Source: Sthenelais limicola (Eukaryota; Annelida; Polychaeta; Phyllodocida; Sigalionidae). From it: a stretch of DNA of 64,000 nucleotides. Position 1 is the first letter of the stretch. Each line of letters starts with the position of its first letter. Below the pieces are notes generated by a model that saw only the letters and a list, made by a program, of their open reading frames with translations, made no database searches and had not been told where the DNA came from. Shown piece after piece: positions 1-11,889 of the stretch. A program made the position numbers and the translations under genes. The stretch spans positions 25,176,684 to 25,240,683 of the forward strand of contig OW804102.1 in the NCBI GenBank assembly GCA_942159475.1, given 5' to 3'.

Positions 1-330
1 TTGTGAGAGGAGGTGGGTGGGGGGGATGGGTGTGGGAGGGGGATGGTGGTGGGAGGGGGTTGGTGGTGGGAGGGGCAATTGGGGGAAGGTTGGAGGAGGA
101 ATGGTGGGAGGGGCAATGATGGGAGGGGGATGGTGGTGGGAGGCGCAATGGTGGGAGATGGAGGGTGGGAGGGGCAATAGGGGGGGAGGGGCAATGATGG
201 GAGGGGCAATGTTTCTTCTCCCTTCAACCATTCCTACTTCCACCCTCCACTCCCCCATTGCGCCCACCACCATTGCCCCTCCCATTATTCCACCTCCCAC
301 CATTGTCACCTCCCACCAACTGCACGAAAA
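1..330. repeat. G-rich minisatellite with C-rich inverted tail
   Basis: Positions 1-215 are built from degenerate units of the type GGGAGGGGCAATGRTGGGA. From about 222 the complementary motif (CATTGCCCCTCCCA) appears, so the block is also an imperfect inverted repeat. Many G runs of three or more make quadruplex formation plausible. The reading frames through it are Gly/Trp-rich and have no sign of being a protein. Confidence 0.8.
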
Positions 331-376
331 TACGCCCTAGCCTATTGCGCATTGACACTCCAGCCTATGTGTACAG

Positions 377-613
377 GGGTCAAATTCTCAGAAAATGTAC
401 AATTGGCAGCTCTGCACATTTAGGAAATTTGGCTAAATTAGGCTGAAAAATGATGAATACCATTATATATCTGAGTATATTTGGTATCGCGTTGATTTAT
501 AGTATCAGTTCTGTTATGTTAAACAGCATTTTGAAGCTCATTTCTGTCTTAAATGGGAGTTATTTGAGAGGATTGGTGAAGGCGAATTGTACATTTTCTT
601 AAAATCTGACCCA
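377..613 (+). mobile_element. Family A MITE, complete
   Basis: This is a 237-bp element with terminal inverted repeats of the form GGGTCAGATTTTCAGAAAAT and its complement. It is flanked on both sides by ACAG, which fits a 4-bp target-site duplication. The inner sequence aligns by eye with many other copies in the window (for example 33733-33967). It has no coding capacity. Confidence 0.85.
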
Positions 614-1310
614 CAGATACAAGACCCTTTCCTTGTTGTTGATGGCCAGTGAAGAAGTCTTTATCAAAAAAGGAATAGAAATGTGGCCCTCATCGGGAGA
701 AAATTTACAAATATCAGCAGCTTGACACATTAGACAAATTAGACTGGAAAATGATAAATACAAGGTATATCTGAGTAGAGGATACGCGGGATTGCATAGC
801 TTTAAAAAACAAACTATATTTTCTGGCGAATTCGCCCTTGTACAAATATGAAATCCTTCCCTCGTTGAAGGCAAGGAGAAGTGTCTTAATACAAAGCGAA
901 GAAAATATATGCATGAAAGCTATTTCATCCGTTGGCCAACAGTCCCCGCTCCTCTACTATAGTACCACCACCACCCACCACCACCAGCATGTCCATGCTA
1001 CATAATACATAGCCCCACTCCACCGTAGAGGAGCGGTGTGGCTAATGTGGAATTAATTGTCAGTCATGGCATATGAGTGTTAGTGTGAGTGATGGCGGAG
1101 AGTGATCAGTGTGTGGTGTGGATGGGGTAATTACCCACCCCATCTACATACCTATGCTTCACTCGTGTAGCCTGCAAGTCATACGCTAGAGATATGTCGA
1201 GAATAATTTTGATCGTATAATGAAAATAACAAATAGGGGATGAGGGGATCTGTCGTGCTTTTAATCTTGATGTGAGTTTGATAGCTCAGCTCTTCTGGGA
1301 CCGATCTTAT
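614..1310. other. Gene-free stretch with a degraded family A fragment
   Basis: Positions about 690-835 resemble the inside of a family A copy (the stretch running into GGTATATCTGAGTA). A CCA microsatellite lies at about 964-985. I see no gene in the rest. Confidence 0.5.
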
Positions 1311-1700
1311 CTCCCCCCCTCCTCAGTATTTGTAAGCTCTTCCTGTCATTGTGTCTTTCTTTCGCCCCCTCCTTTTCTCTACTCCTCTATCCCCTCTACC
1401 CTCCACTTTCCCCCCTCTCGGTCTTTTCTTTCTCTCTTTCCCGCTGTCTCCTTCTGTCTCTCTATCTCCACCTCTCCCTCTCTGTCTCCAATTTTCTGTC
1501 TCCCTCTCTCCCTCTCCCTCCCTTCTTCCTCTTTTTACCCCTCTTTCCCTCGCTCTGCCCTTCTCTTTCTCCTGTCTATTCTCCCCCTGCATGTCCTCCC
1601 TCTCTATACTCCCACGCTGTCCGGTTTCTCCCCTTCTGTCAGCCTCTTCTCTCTCTGTCCTCCCCTTTCTCTCTCTCCACCCAATCTGTTCTCGTTGCAG
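1311..1700. repeat. CT-rich low-complexity tract
   Basis: This is an almost pure pyrimidine tract of CTCTCCCTCT type. Open frames on both strands (Ser/Leu/Pro-rich or Arg/Glu-rich) follow from the composition only and are not counted as genes. Confidence 0.9.
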
Positions 1701-2230
1701 ATGTAGGGGTTTTCCTTTGTTAAAAGAGCATGTTCTATACAACTCGAACCTGATATCTAATAGATAGGTTGTTAATTGTCACGCGACGGGAAAAGGTATC
1801 ACTACTAGTGCTCAAGTAATGATGGTACTATAACACTACCTCCTTCTAGAATTTAACACACCTGTTGTTACCAATGTTATCAGTTATTATGATGACTGAG
1901 AAGTGCATGTAAAAATAAATGTTTTTGCTGATTTAATTTTTTAAAATTAAAGATCGACCTGCCCCGACCCTGCCCTACCCCTGGACGGAACAAGTATCCC
2001 CCTGGGCCCTGAACAACCCTTGTCACCCACCGGCACTTCAACCCGTTACACATTTCTGGGGCTCCCCAGTAGGCTTTAAATGTTCCAGAATCAAGTATGG
2101 TCTCATTGTAAGGAACTGGAGGTTGTGATGTTAACATGTGAATAATACAATGTAATGTGAATATTTCAATAAGGAATCTGTCTGGTCTGGAATGGGAAAT
2201 AGGACTAATATTGGAAATTAAGTCTCTGTA
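1701..2230. other. Gene-free stretch
   Basis: Unique-looking AT-rich sequence. I see no supported gene or repeat in it. Confidence 0.4.
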
Positions 2231-3770
2231 ATTATGTTCCTCGCGATTTTAATTGATTCCTTCCACTATAGCCTTCCTCCTGTGTTCTCCCTTATGGAGA
2301 TATGCATATATAGTCTGTCTCTATACCCCTGTCGCCTTCCTTCTGTCCCTCTGTCCCCTATCTGCCTCTATCTCTCTCTTATCCTGACTCCCTATCTCTG
2401 TCCCTCTATGTCTCCTTTCTCTTTCGCCTCTCTCTGTTGCAGTCTCTCCGTCTATGCCTTGCCATGCCCCCTTCTGTCTTCCTCTCCCTCCCTCTGCATA
2501 TCTCTGTCTCCCTATCTCTGCACATCTCTCTCCATCTCTCTGTCTCCCTCTCTCTGTCACCCTCTTTCTGTCTCTGCCTCTCTCCCTCCTTTCACCTTCA
2601 CCCTCTGTCTCCCTCAGCTTCCTTCATGCTTCCCCTGTCACACTACCTCCCCGCCTGCCGTCCCTTCCGCCCTCTCCAACACCAATCGCCATAACTTGTT
2701 GAGCTGTCAGTCTAGCATGGGGTCACCGTGTATTACATGACAGCCGCGGTATCTTATTATACAGACCCACTCCTATGTCATCCCTACCCTACCCGCTGTC
2801 ACACCTCCTACCCACCGTCACTCCGTCTCACCTTGTCCCTCTATCTCCCTGTCAGTCGTCATCAGTGAACCTATCTATATCTCTCTCCTATGTTGGGAGA
2901 TCTTCGCTTATAGATCGGCATCTATATCTCTGTCTATCTTCTTTAGAAGTGCTTCTCTGTCTATTTTTCTGTCTCTTGATTCACCTGTCTGCTATGTTCT
3001 GTACCTCATCAGCTTCTTTCCTCCTCTCTCTTCTCTACATCTTTCCGTGTCTGTCTCCCTCTTCCGTTATGTTTCCTCTCTCTCACACCCTTACACTCAC
3101 CCTCTCTCTTAACCGATTGCTCTTTCTTTCTTTCTTTCTATGGTTTCTCGTCGTCTTCCAACCTTTTCTGCCGCCTCTCCCGCTCTCATGTCCTTCCCCT
3201 CTCTCCTTTCCTTTCCCTTTCCCCTTTCTATCCGCTGCCTGGGGTTTTCTGTCTTAGTATATCCATTTATCTACTCTGTCATATGACCATGGCACAATTT
3301 CTATACAACTTCTCACTTTCTTCTTCGCACTCTCCCTCTTTCCCCACTCTGCCCGACTCTCTCCGCTCTTTTCCCCCTTTCCTCTCTCTTTTCCCCCTCT
3401 CCCCAACTCTCTCTGCTCTTTTCTCTCTCCCTTCTACTTCCCTCTGCCCCTCCACTCTACTCTCTCCTTTCTCTCTCCATGTCTCTCCTCTCCACATTCT
3501 CCGCACTCTCCTCTTTCACGCCCCTCTCTCTCCTCTTTCTCTCCCCACTCTCCTCTCATCCTCTCCTTCCTCCTCCCTCAACCTATATATAATACTCTCT
3601 GCTCTTTTATCTCTCTTCTCTCTCCTCTCTCTGCCCCTCTACCCCACTCTTTCTCCACTCTCTCTCTCTCTCCATGTCTCTCCTCTCCACATTCTCCGCA
3701 CTCTCCTCCTTCACGCCCATCTCTCCCCTCTTTCTCCTCCCACCTTCTCCCTCCCCCAACCTATATATAA
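2231..3770. repeat. Long CT-rich tract with an internal tandem duplication
   Basis: About 1.5 kb of pyrimidine-rich sequence. Near its end a block of roughly 180-195 bp is duplicated in tandem: CCATGTCTCTCCTCTCCAC occurs at 3478 and 3672, and CAACCTATATATAATAC follows at 3579 and 3758. The long Ser/Leu/Pro frames are compositional. Confidence 0.85.
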
Positions 3771-4000
3771 TACCTATATGATAGGCCAGCCATAAACATG
3801 CCATATAGAGGACCAGAGGTCCGTTGTGTCCCTGAGAGCTATGTTCGGCAGGCTACAAACCTCGGCCACCTCCATCTTCCCATATTGCCTGGAGCACATA
3901 TAAGAATCCCTGATTGTTGCAGCCGACACGACCCCTCCACTGCCCTATACCACTCACCCTCTTACCATGGATCAAACTGCAGCAAGCTGTCTTAATGAAA

Positions 4001-4765
4001 CTATATAGAGTTAATGCTATATTGTATGAAATGAAGGTTATTAATCCTTTTAGTCTCTGCCTTATGTAGCTATAACCCAGAGACTAAATAGAGATAATGC
4101 TATATTAGGCCTATATGAAATGGAGGTTATTAATCCTTTTAGGCTCTGCCTTAGGTATTATTAACTCAAGGACTTTTCATGGCAGAGACTAAATAGAGAT
4201 AATGCTATATTATATGAAATGGAGGTTATTAATCCTTTTAGTCTCTGCCTTATGTAGCTATAACCCAGAGACTAAATAGAGATAATGCTATATTAGGCCT
4301 ATATGAAATGGAGGTTATTAATCCTTTTAGGCTCTGCCTTAGGTATTAATAACTCAAGGACTTTTCATGGCAGAGACTAAATAGAGATAATGCTATATTA
4401 TATGAAATGGAGGTTAGTAATCCTTTTAGTCTCTGCCTTATGTAGCTATAACCCAGAGACTAAATAGAGATAATGCTATATTAGGCCTATATGAAATGGA
4501 GGTTATTAATCCTTTTAGGCTCTGCCTTAGGTATTATTAACTCAAGGACTTTTCATGGCAGAGACTAAATAGAGATAATGCTATATTATATGAAATGGAG
4601 GTTAGTAATCCTTTTAGTCTCTGTATTAGGTAGTTATAACCCAGGGACTAAATAGAGATAATGCTATATTATATGAAATGGAGGTTATTAATCCTTTTAG
4701 TCTCTGCATTAGGTAGTTATATCTCAGGGACTGTCCATGACAGTGAATAAATAGAGATGATTGTA
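4001..4765 (+). repeat. Higher-order satellite, alternating 105/83-bp units
   Basis: The motif GAGATAATGCTATATTA recurs at 4091, 4196, 4279, 4384, 4467, 4572 and 4655, with spacings of 105, 83, 105, 83, 105 and 83 bp, after a diverged first unit near 4007. The higher-order unit is therefore 188 bp. The long unit holds an inverted pair, TTAGGCTCTGCC and GGCAGAGACTAA, and so could form a hairpin. A single related hairpin lies at 20361-20417. Confidence 0.92.
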
Positions 4766-5374
4766 TATCATATGTATATGATATATAATATGTATTATAT
4801 GGGTAAGGTTGTCAGTAAATTCTGCTAAATTGTACTGTTCACCCACCTAACATACGTTTGTCCCCAAACAGTAGTCCCCATTCATTAGATCAAAACTTAG
4901 GTTGTTATCACACTCAACAGAGATCTACATAATATTATATTATATGTGATATTGTGGTTGACAGCCATTTTCACTTATGACCACTCATGAACGTATCTCT
5001 GAACAACCAAGAAAGTTGTTGCATATCAACCCGTCGTTATGTTCTGTCTAAATATCTAATTGCTGTAGCAAGCAGACCATATTGAACCTCCGTGGACCCT
5101 CTTGTCATTGAAACGACAGCATAATCAGGCTTAGCATGCCAGGGCAACCACCAAAGCCTAAGGGATGACAATGATTGCTGATAACGGTACAATAAGTATC
5201 GTGTCTCCTCGTCATTTTCCTTTAAAGTAATCAAAGTAGTGTGGTTGCTTGTAATACTATACGACATTTCATCCCATTTCATCCCCAATCAAAGGCTAGT
5301 ATGATTTATTTGCGGTAATATTTTCAGTAATACAAATTATAGAATTTAGGGAATTGTCTATATGTATAGGATCT
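4766..5374. other. Gene-free AT-rich stretch
   Basis: It begins with TATATGATATATAATATG-type sequence and then appears unique. I see no gene. Confidence 0.4.
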
Positions 5375-5753
5375 CTAATAGAGGATTTGCCTATGCCCCT
5401 TATCGGACGTTGAACTCTATCCCAGTTCCCATTGAAATAACCCGAGTGTTATACATGATATCTTAACTTGCTCGTGGATGTCCGATCCACATGCGATCAT
5501 TAGTGCATCCGCTGCAGAACATGGGGAGGCTTCCACTACAACCTACCTGCCAAGACATTAATGAAATTATTTTCCCCATATTAAATGTCTTTGTGAGGAT
5601 TGTATTTCCTTTTTCCTCGATTGAGATTTGCCCAGATTTATTATAATAAAAATAATCCAAACATTCGCATAGATCTGATGTGCGAACTGGCATTGCATCC
5701 CAGCATGCACTGTAACAGACATGCTCCGCGGCGTAGACAAATCCTCTATTGGA
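5375..5753. mobile_element. Family C element, diverged copy
   Basis: The left end CTAATAGAGGATTTGCCTA and the right end (complement of TCCAATAGAGGATTTGTCTA) form inverted repeats of family C type. Near the right end the family motif CAGCATGCACTGTAACAGACATG is present in reverse orientation. The middle differs from the other copies. Confidence 0.65.
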
Positions 5754-5939
5754 GAAATACAAAAACCCTGTGGGCAATCCCTTGTGAACGCACTATATAG
5801 CGTGACAACAAAATTAGGCAATTTACTTTAGATTAAACTGGTAGAATTCTATACCCTCCTTATCAACCCATCCAGGTGAGGTAATGGGGAAATGTAGTTG
5901 GTAATGCAAGAAGTGGTATAATTTCCTCCATTGGAACGC

Positions 5940-6089
5940 TCATTCTCTGGTAGGAACGCTCTGAAGGGGTAAGCGAGCAGGCACGGGTGGAACTGGTAGT
6001 AGTAGTAGATAGGATGGTAGTGGTAAAATCCCGAAACCTCCTGTAAAAGTAACAAAATCCTCCTCGTCCTCCGGATCGTTATCCATCAT
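5940..6089 (-). CDS. Doubtful small ORF or first exon with an acidic N-terminus
   Basis: A 49-codon frame starts with two methionines at 6089 and 6086, followed by DNDPEDEEDFVTF. That acidic start resembles the beginning of some real nuclear proteins, but I cannot place it in a family. A good 3' splice site (pyrimidine run then ACAG) falls inside it at about 6043, so the frame may be fortuitous or mis-bounded. No downstream exon was found. Low confidence. Confidence 0.2.
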   Translation of the reverse strand: MMDNDPEDEEDFVTFTGGFGILPLPSYLLLLPVPPVPARLPLQSVPTRE

Positions 6090-7490
6090 AGAAACGGTAA
6101 TCCCTCATCATTCTCCCTAACACACGGATCCATTGGACGAACTAATTACACATCAGCAACCACTCAATAGTTAATAATAATATATATAATATATATCCAT
6201 TCATGGGAGAATTAAGCACCAAATTTACGTATGGTGAACAGCAACAACTACACGAATATATATGTCAACATATATATATATCCAGCCGTGGATGTATGAG
6301 GCTATATATATGCATATAAAACATATATATTTATGCTTATATTTATACAACCCAGGAGTTGGCTGAAAGTCCAGGCGGCTAGTACTTATACAGGTGTTGT
6401 TGCAAGAGTGGTGGTAGTAAAGGCCTTAAAGAGTAATCCTCCTCCTGTGGTGGTGGTAGGTGGTATAGCCCTCCTGTAAGGTAGGTCTAGGTAGGCCTGG
6501 TAGGTCGGAACACACTGGAGTAGGACTTGTGGTATCCACTAGTACAGGACCTGGAGGTGTTGACGGTGGAGGAGGAGGAGGAGGAGGAGAAGAAGCGCCA
6601 GGAGCAGAGCGGGCAGCGACGCCAACGCTGTTTGGGAGCGGCGGCAGAAGAGGGAACTACTATAGGGAAAGTACACTCTGTTCGAGACCTACTTAGAGTA
6701 AACATCAAAGCGACGCAATGGTAACCCTACGGCAATCCACCTCCAAGTAGATCTCGAATAGAGTGTAGACGGGGGGTGGGGAGCAGGGAGGTGGAGAAAG
6801 TAGTTAGGAGGCATCACGCCGACGGCTGAGAGCGTTTTTGATCGTTTTTGATTTTAGTTTAAATGGTTATTGTTTGTGTTAGAGTCTGCAGGAATATCAC
6901 CAGACTTCGATAGCAGTTGGGGAGATGGGACATTACATTACAAAAGCATGTATTGCAACTAAAAGTCCTGACTCACTTATATCTGATAAATATATATAAT
7001 GAGTTTTTAAAGACAGGAGAATTGCTTTATTGACTGCCACAATGCTAGGATAGGACTGAATGGGTGTTTGGTCTCGCTAATGTTACCATTACTCAGGCAT
7101 CAATTTCCAGTAGTTTTCAGTTACTTAAGGGTCTACTTCACTAAGCCGATGCGATCCGATGCGATGTCATGCGATTCATACAGAATTTAGTGCAAAAGAG
7201 TCCTCTGCGGCGCAAAATCGCATGATAATGCCAGGATGCCAGGAGGAAATAGTTTTAATATATATATGCACTGTATTAAAAAATATAGTAGTTCCTATAG
7301 ATGTAAGAATGTATAATAAATAAGAAAGGATATGTAGACTTGTTTTTTAAATCTGAGCTCCATACCCCATATGTTAGTCAACAAAATCACCTGGAAAGGC
7401 ACACCTACTATACTATAGCGACCAGAGGTAGTTGGATAAATGTGCCGGTATATGTGTAGATATTATTAAATTCCTGCATTTGCAATATAG
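6090..7490. other. Gene-poor stretch with TA-rich and GGA-repeat segments
   Basis: Positions 6168-6350 are rich in ATATATA. Positions 6500-6730 are GC-richer and contain a (GGA)n run. A 65-codon plus-strand frame at 6527-6724 reads through it as VEEEEEEEKKRQEQ, which could be an exon, but no flanking exon or family match supports it. At 7143-7170 GATGCGATCC-type sequence is repeated. Nothing else is recognised. Confidence 0.35.
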
Positions 7491-7491
7491 A

Positions 7492-7750
7492 AAACATGTC
7501 ATGTTCAGCATGGACTATTTATCAATGCTCTAATGCCAATATCCATGTGTCATACAAGTTTCCACGACACAAGTTTCCATCTTTCCCATCATGCTTTCGG
7601 TGTTTATAGATCATTTATACAAGCTATGATATTCATTATTGGTGCAAGAAGCTTGCAAGTCGCAATAAAAATATTGATAAATATTAGTATGTCAGATTTC
7701 AACAGAATCGATCCCAGGATGCACTGTAACAGACATGCAAATCCCCTATT
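7492..7750 (-). mobile_element. Family C element, truncated
   Basis: In reverse orientation it matches the family C copies at 28004 and 42823: a CATGCTGGGATNGA-type motif, a GATGGGAAAGATG motif, and the end ATGCAAATCCCCTATT at 7750. The other inverted terminus is missing. Confidence 0.75.
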
Positions 7751-7958
7751 ACAGACACCCTTGGCCCATGTGTCCGCAAAGGCGAGGTGTCCAGACTGGC
7801 GAGGGGTCACTATAACTGTGACTGAGACTGCCCCTAACTGTACATGATAGCGAGGTGTTTACAAATGTATATAAAAACATTGGAACTGCCCGTAACTGTC
7901 CTTAATGGTGAGACGTCCGGATTAGCGAGGTGTCAACAAGTAGAGGCTTTACTGTATA
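7751..7958. mobile_element. Family E-like remnant
   Basis: It contains repeated GCGAGGTGTC / GGCGAGGGGTC motifs and ends AGAGGCTTTACTGTATA, similar to the right end of family E elements. Heavily diverged. Confidence 0.4.
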
Positions 7959-8689
7959 GTATTATTCACACTTAAGCTATGAGGTGAGACATAGCGTTTA
8001 AGTGGGCCTCTAAGTGACAGTAGTGGGTCACGACGCTCCTGCTAGCTCACATGGAAAGGTCAACGGCCGTGTAAGGAGTCACGTCAAATTTATTTGAACT
8101 TTATGGAGGTTGGGAACTCACTGCTTATCAATAGGGGTAGTAGCTTGTGACTGGTTTGCGAATAGGTTCACAAATTTCGCGGAGTTATTTTGCCGCATTC
8201 AGCACCAGTTTGAGATATTTATCCATAATTATTTTTTTCTTTATTTTTTTTGTCCATCCATGTTTTTATGATATGATCCTTCTTAATGTGACAAAGAATT
8301 TGTGTTATGAACTGTATTTTCTTTTCATGGCTGTATAGATATTGAATGGTTCCTACGACCCTGAATCTTATACCAACATGAAGTTTGTATATTAAAGTTG
8401 TCACAGGGGAGAGAGCAGAATGCCGGGTAACCAAGCGACTTACTGATTGCATATGCCCCCCTAACTACTCCTCCTGTTTAAATAAAAGTGACCTTTTTAA
8501 AAACCCAGATAAATTGATTTCTTGATGTATCATTGGACCTGCCTAATAAAATGTTTAAAAAAAATTTGAATGGTAGAATAACAATTTGATGAAGTATATT
8601 ATGACAAGTATCTACTATGTGACAAATGAACTCTATATGCAATAGTTGAAGCCAGGTCATGCTGAGAAAAGCAAACAAAGTGTGAAATA
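7959..8689. other. Gene-free stretch
   Basis: AT-rich sequence with T runs near 8228-8250. I see no gene or recognisable repeat. Confidence 0.4.
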
Positions 8690-8813
8690 TACTGGAACCT
8701 TTAGAGGGCTCTAAGTCTAATAAGAAGAAAGCAATTCGGGACTGACAGAAACTGGTCTTAATAGATGGGGTGGTCTCTATAGAGAGGAGGTCTTTATGCG
8801 AGGTTTCACTGTA
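8690..8813. mobile_element. Family E MITE
   Basis: The ends TACTGGAACC and GGTTTCACTGTA are inverted repeats with TA at the border, as in the complete copy at 41470-41651. Inside are GGTCTTAATAGATGGGGTGG and GGTCTCTATAGAGAGGAGG. TA duplication and CAGTGGAACC-type ends suit Tc1/mariner/pogo-related elements, but this is an inference. Confidence 0.65.
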
Positions 8814-9784
8814 CTAGTTTGCTCAATACACCTGCCTCTGGGCTGCGGTTTGTGAGTCTGATTGTTGGCAATACCTTTATTTCATACACGGATCTCGGAT
8901 GGCTTCTCAGATGGCTTCTAATATGGCTTCTCATCTATACGTCTACTCAGAGACAAAATACAGTGCATTTCAAATGGCTTCGTTATGTTGATCATATCTG
9001 TAATACACCGTTTATCCAGTGTTGCCCTAAAGTAGAAAATTTAAATCTAAATTGGATTTCACATCGACGAAATGTGTACATTGAGAAAATCATAAAATCT
9101 TTAAGGAATTAACAACATCCTTGCCTCGGGATTAACCGTTGCAACATATGTGAAATGCACTGTAGTGTTCAATCCCTACACAGTCTGAATATTTCATTTG
9201 GTCTCAGGTTCGGTTTCTGACGGCACACGTATTGCTTGGACTGTGATGACACGAACTTGGGAATAGCTGTTTCTTTTGTTGTATTGAAATAGTTTGTGTT
9301 CAGGTTTGAGCCATTTAACGCCACAAACAAAGAGATATTTTTAAAATAACAAATATATGACAAATCAAATATTGTCATGTGTCGACTTGTGTTTTGTATA
9401 TAATCTATTAGTCATTTAGTTCCAGAGAATAAGGGAATGTCAGGGAAACTAATTTTATATTTTAATTCAAGTGCAATGTATTTCTTTGATTTGATTGGGA
9501 AAAAATGGAAGATCTGATGTTTGTGCTCTTATTTCAATCAGACGTTTTGGCTTAGCATTGCAACATTTATCCAACTTGCGTGTATTTAGACGTGTGTGGT
9601 ACCTGAGTATTTGTCAAGAAAATTAAAATGGTTGACAAGACATAGTCACAAGATCCTTGAATAGACCCTTGAGCCTCTGAGGTACAGGGCTATAATTTGG
9701 GTTATTTTGGAGAAAGTCGATGGTACATCCCACAACATAAAACTTTAGCTTCCCTTCTATCTCTGACTACCCTTGGTAGTACGG
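8814..9784. other. Gene-free stretch
   Basis: A 97-codon frame at 8819-9112 has no family resemblance and no splice support. I treat the stretch as non-coding. Confidence 0.35.
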
Positions 9785-10020
9785 TGGTCCAAACATCAGA
9801 AAATTTACAATCGGCAGATCTACACATTTAGTAAATTCTTCTAAATTAGGCTGAAAGTTTATAAATACTAGGCATATCTGAAAATTGTTATCAAAATATT
9901 TACACTTGGGTTGATACAAAAAAACCCTGTTCGATTATGTTCAATATCTTGGTTTTGTTTGTCAATTTTACTTGAGAAGATTGGTGAAGGAAAATTGTAC
10001 ATGTTCTGGCGATTTCACTC
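9785..10020 (+). mobile_element. Family A MITE, degraded
   Basis: It follows the family A consensus from CATCAGAAAATTTACAATC to AAAATTGTACATGTTCTGG, with altered outermost bases. Confidence 0.75.
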
Positions 10021-10090
10021 ACATATATGAGGGATTCCCGGACAAGGCAATATGTATAGGAGTGGAAATAACAAGTATTGAGTGGCAATA

Positions 10091-10135
10091 CCACCACCAC
10101 CACCACACCACCGCCACCACCACCACCGCCTGTGC
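10091..10135. repeat. CAC/CCG trinucleotide microsatellite
   Basis: A run of (CAC)n and (CCG/CAC)n lies between two family A copies. Confidence 0.9.
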
Positions 10136-10181
10136 CCCTGCCACACTCCTCTCTACCAGTAGTATTGACCATATAAGATTC

Positions 10182-10410
10182 AGGTCATCAGAAAATGTAC
10201 AATTGGCAACTGTACAATTATTATGTAAATTCTGCTTGATAAGGCTGAAAATGATTGAAACTAAATATATCTGAGTATATTTGGTATTACCTTGATTCAA
10301 TAAACATGTTTAGGTATGTCAAATTGTATTTTGAACCTCATTTTTTTAAAATTTGGGTTGTAAGGGAGGATTGGTGAAGGGAAGTTGTACAGGTTTTGGT
10401 GGTTTGACCC
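10182..10410 (+). mobile_element. Family A MITE
   Basis: A nearly full-length copy from AGGTCATCAGAAAATGTACA to GGTGGTTTGACCC. The left end is slightly diverged. Confidence 0.82.
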
Positions 10411-10789
10411 ATTATACAAGGCTTTATTTGGATGTGTGTAGGGCACGCACGTTTACATCTATTCACCAGACCCCCCGGTAGGGTAGTGTGTGGGGTCATT
10501 ACTTGTACACCATTAGAACAAACTGTTCATGGGATATATTCATGCCAGCAGTGGGACAGAAGATTTTATGCCATGATAGGTGTGCGTATCCACAAAATGC
10601 AGGGCAGATTAGCCCATAGCATATGCATGGGTAGATTTCACTAGTGGAATATGACTTTTGAATGCCCATTATTATTAATCTTTTTACCCCATTTCTTATA
10701 TACACATCAGAGAGAAAAAAAATAGTCCTTCTTACTGGAGCTGGGAGTGAATGAGTGTAGTACAAACTGAAATGCCAATATATGTTTAG

Positions 10790-10947
10790 GAATCTGCAGT
10801 GCTAACTTTTCAAGTGCTACTTGGTTCAGGAAACATGTTGTTTGGTTATGTTGAACTGTATTCTGAACCTTATTTCTCTCTTGAATTTGGGTTATTTGAG
10901 GGCATTGGTGAAGGCATTTGTATATTTTCTGGCGATTCTACCCATAT
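10790..10947 (+). mobile_element. Family A MITE, 5'-truncated
   Basis: Only the right two thirds are recognisable (TTTGGTTATGTTGAACTGTA to TTTGTATATTTTCTGGCGAT). Confidence 0.65.
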
Positions 10948-11044
10948 GTACAGAGTGTTTGTGGATGTTTATTTAGTTGTACACCCTTAGCAACAGTCAA
11001 ACTCATACCAAGAACAAGAGAGTGAGGTGACAGTTATGAAAGAG

Positions 11045-11135
11045 CGCTCATGGGACTTGAACCCTGAAACCCTTATGGTGACAGCCTGGTTTCCACTACA
11101 AGGCTTAGATCACTCCACCACCTCGACCCTGGGTT
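11045..11135 (-). mobile_element. tRNA-derived SINE-like sequence
   Basis: On the minus strand an A-box-like TGGTGGAGTGATCTAAGCC is followed about 45 bp later by GGTTCAAGTCC, an excellent RNA polymerase III B box. The arrangement resembles a leucine/serine-type tRNA with a degraded body. The stems do not pair well enough for a functional tRNA, so a SINE head or tRNA relic is the better reading. Confidence 0.6.
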
Positions 11136-11619
11136 GATGGAGTAAACCGCAAACACATGTGTCTAACAGTGTAGTTGTAGTAATAGATGAGAGGTGGCGG
11201 GGTTATTCATTGCCTGCTTTATTCAGGGTCTCTATGTAGGACTGTGCATGGTGGGGTTGTGGGCACCAGGAGGGAGGGACAGGATTCAGTATTCCACATC
11301 AGAGAGCCCTGAATGATAGCCCCAAGAGTACAAGTGATAACCTCCTGAGGATATCTGGGCATGCAATACATGAAACACCCGGGAAAGAGCCTTTGTAACA
11401 CTATCTATCTACTGGTTTGTATTGCATTTAAAGAATTTTATTCAGCATAAACATTTTGTAGAGTACACTATTCTCAGTCTGTGTTGGGGAAGATGGTTTG
11501 ATGAAAACACCAAATGCCATTGAATTTGTTCCTCCTTAACATTTGATACTGATTGCTTTCAGTAAAAGATCCATTTGTTGGATCATACTTCTGGACGTTT
11601 TGTACCAGTGGGTCCCGGT
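11136..11619. other. Gene-free stretch
   Basis: Contains a TTTTATTCAGCATAAACATTTTG segment that resembles a LINE 3' end near 11436. No gene seen. Confidence 0.35.
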
Positions 11620-11695
11620 GATGAAAACACCAAATCCAGACACTTCAATATTAAGGACTGCCAAACATGACCATCTTAAACAGGTTTCACTGTAT
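11620..11695. mobile_element. Family E remnant
   Basis: Right part of a family E copy ending CAGGTTTCACTGTA. A GATGAAAACACCAAAT motif occurs at 11500 and again at 11620. Confidence 0.4.
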
Positions 11696-11889
11696 GATAA
11701 GATACGATGAATCCCGGATAAAATCACACTTGGTCTTTTTTCTCTCTGCTACTACCTCACCTCCATGTCTGCAATGCTACTCTATAAGGTTTAATTTCAT
11801 TCAAATTATTGTTATTTAAATTATTTTTCCACCTTAGAAATCATGTATCTTAGCTATGGCTTCTCACCTCATTGCCATAAAACTGTTTT

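Noticed and set aside
6527..6724. Glu/Lys/Arg-rich frame as a coiled-coil gene
   Set aside because: The charged run derives from a (GGA)n microsatellite. An exon remains possible but cannot be supported.
10019..10300. Frames with His or Val/Trp runs
   Set aside because: They come from the CAC microsatellite between two family A copies.
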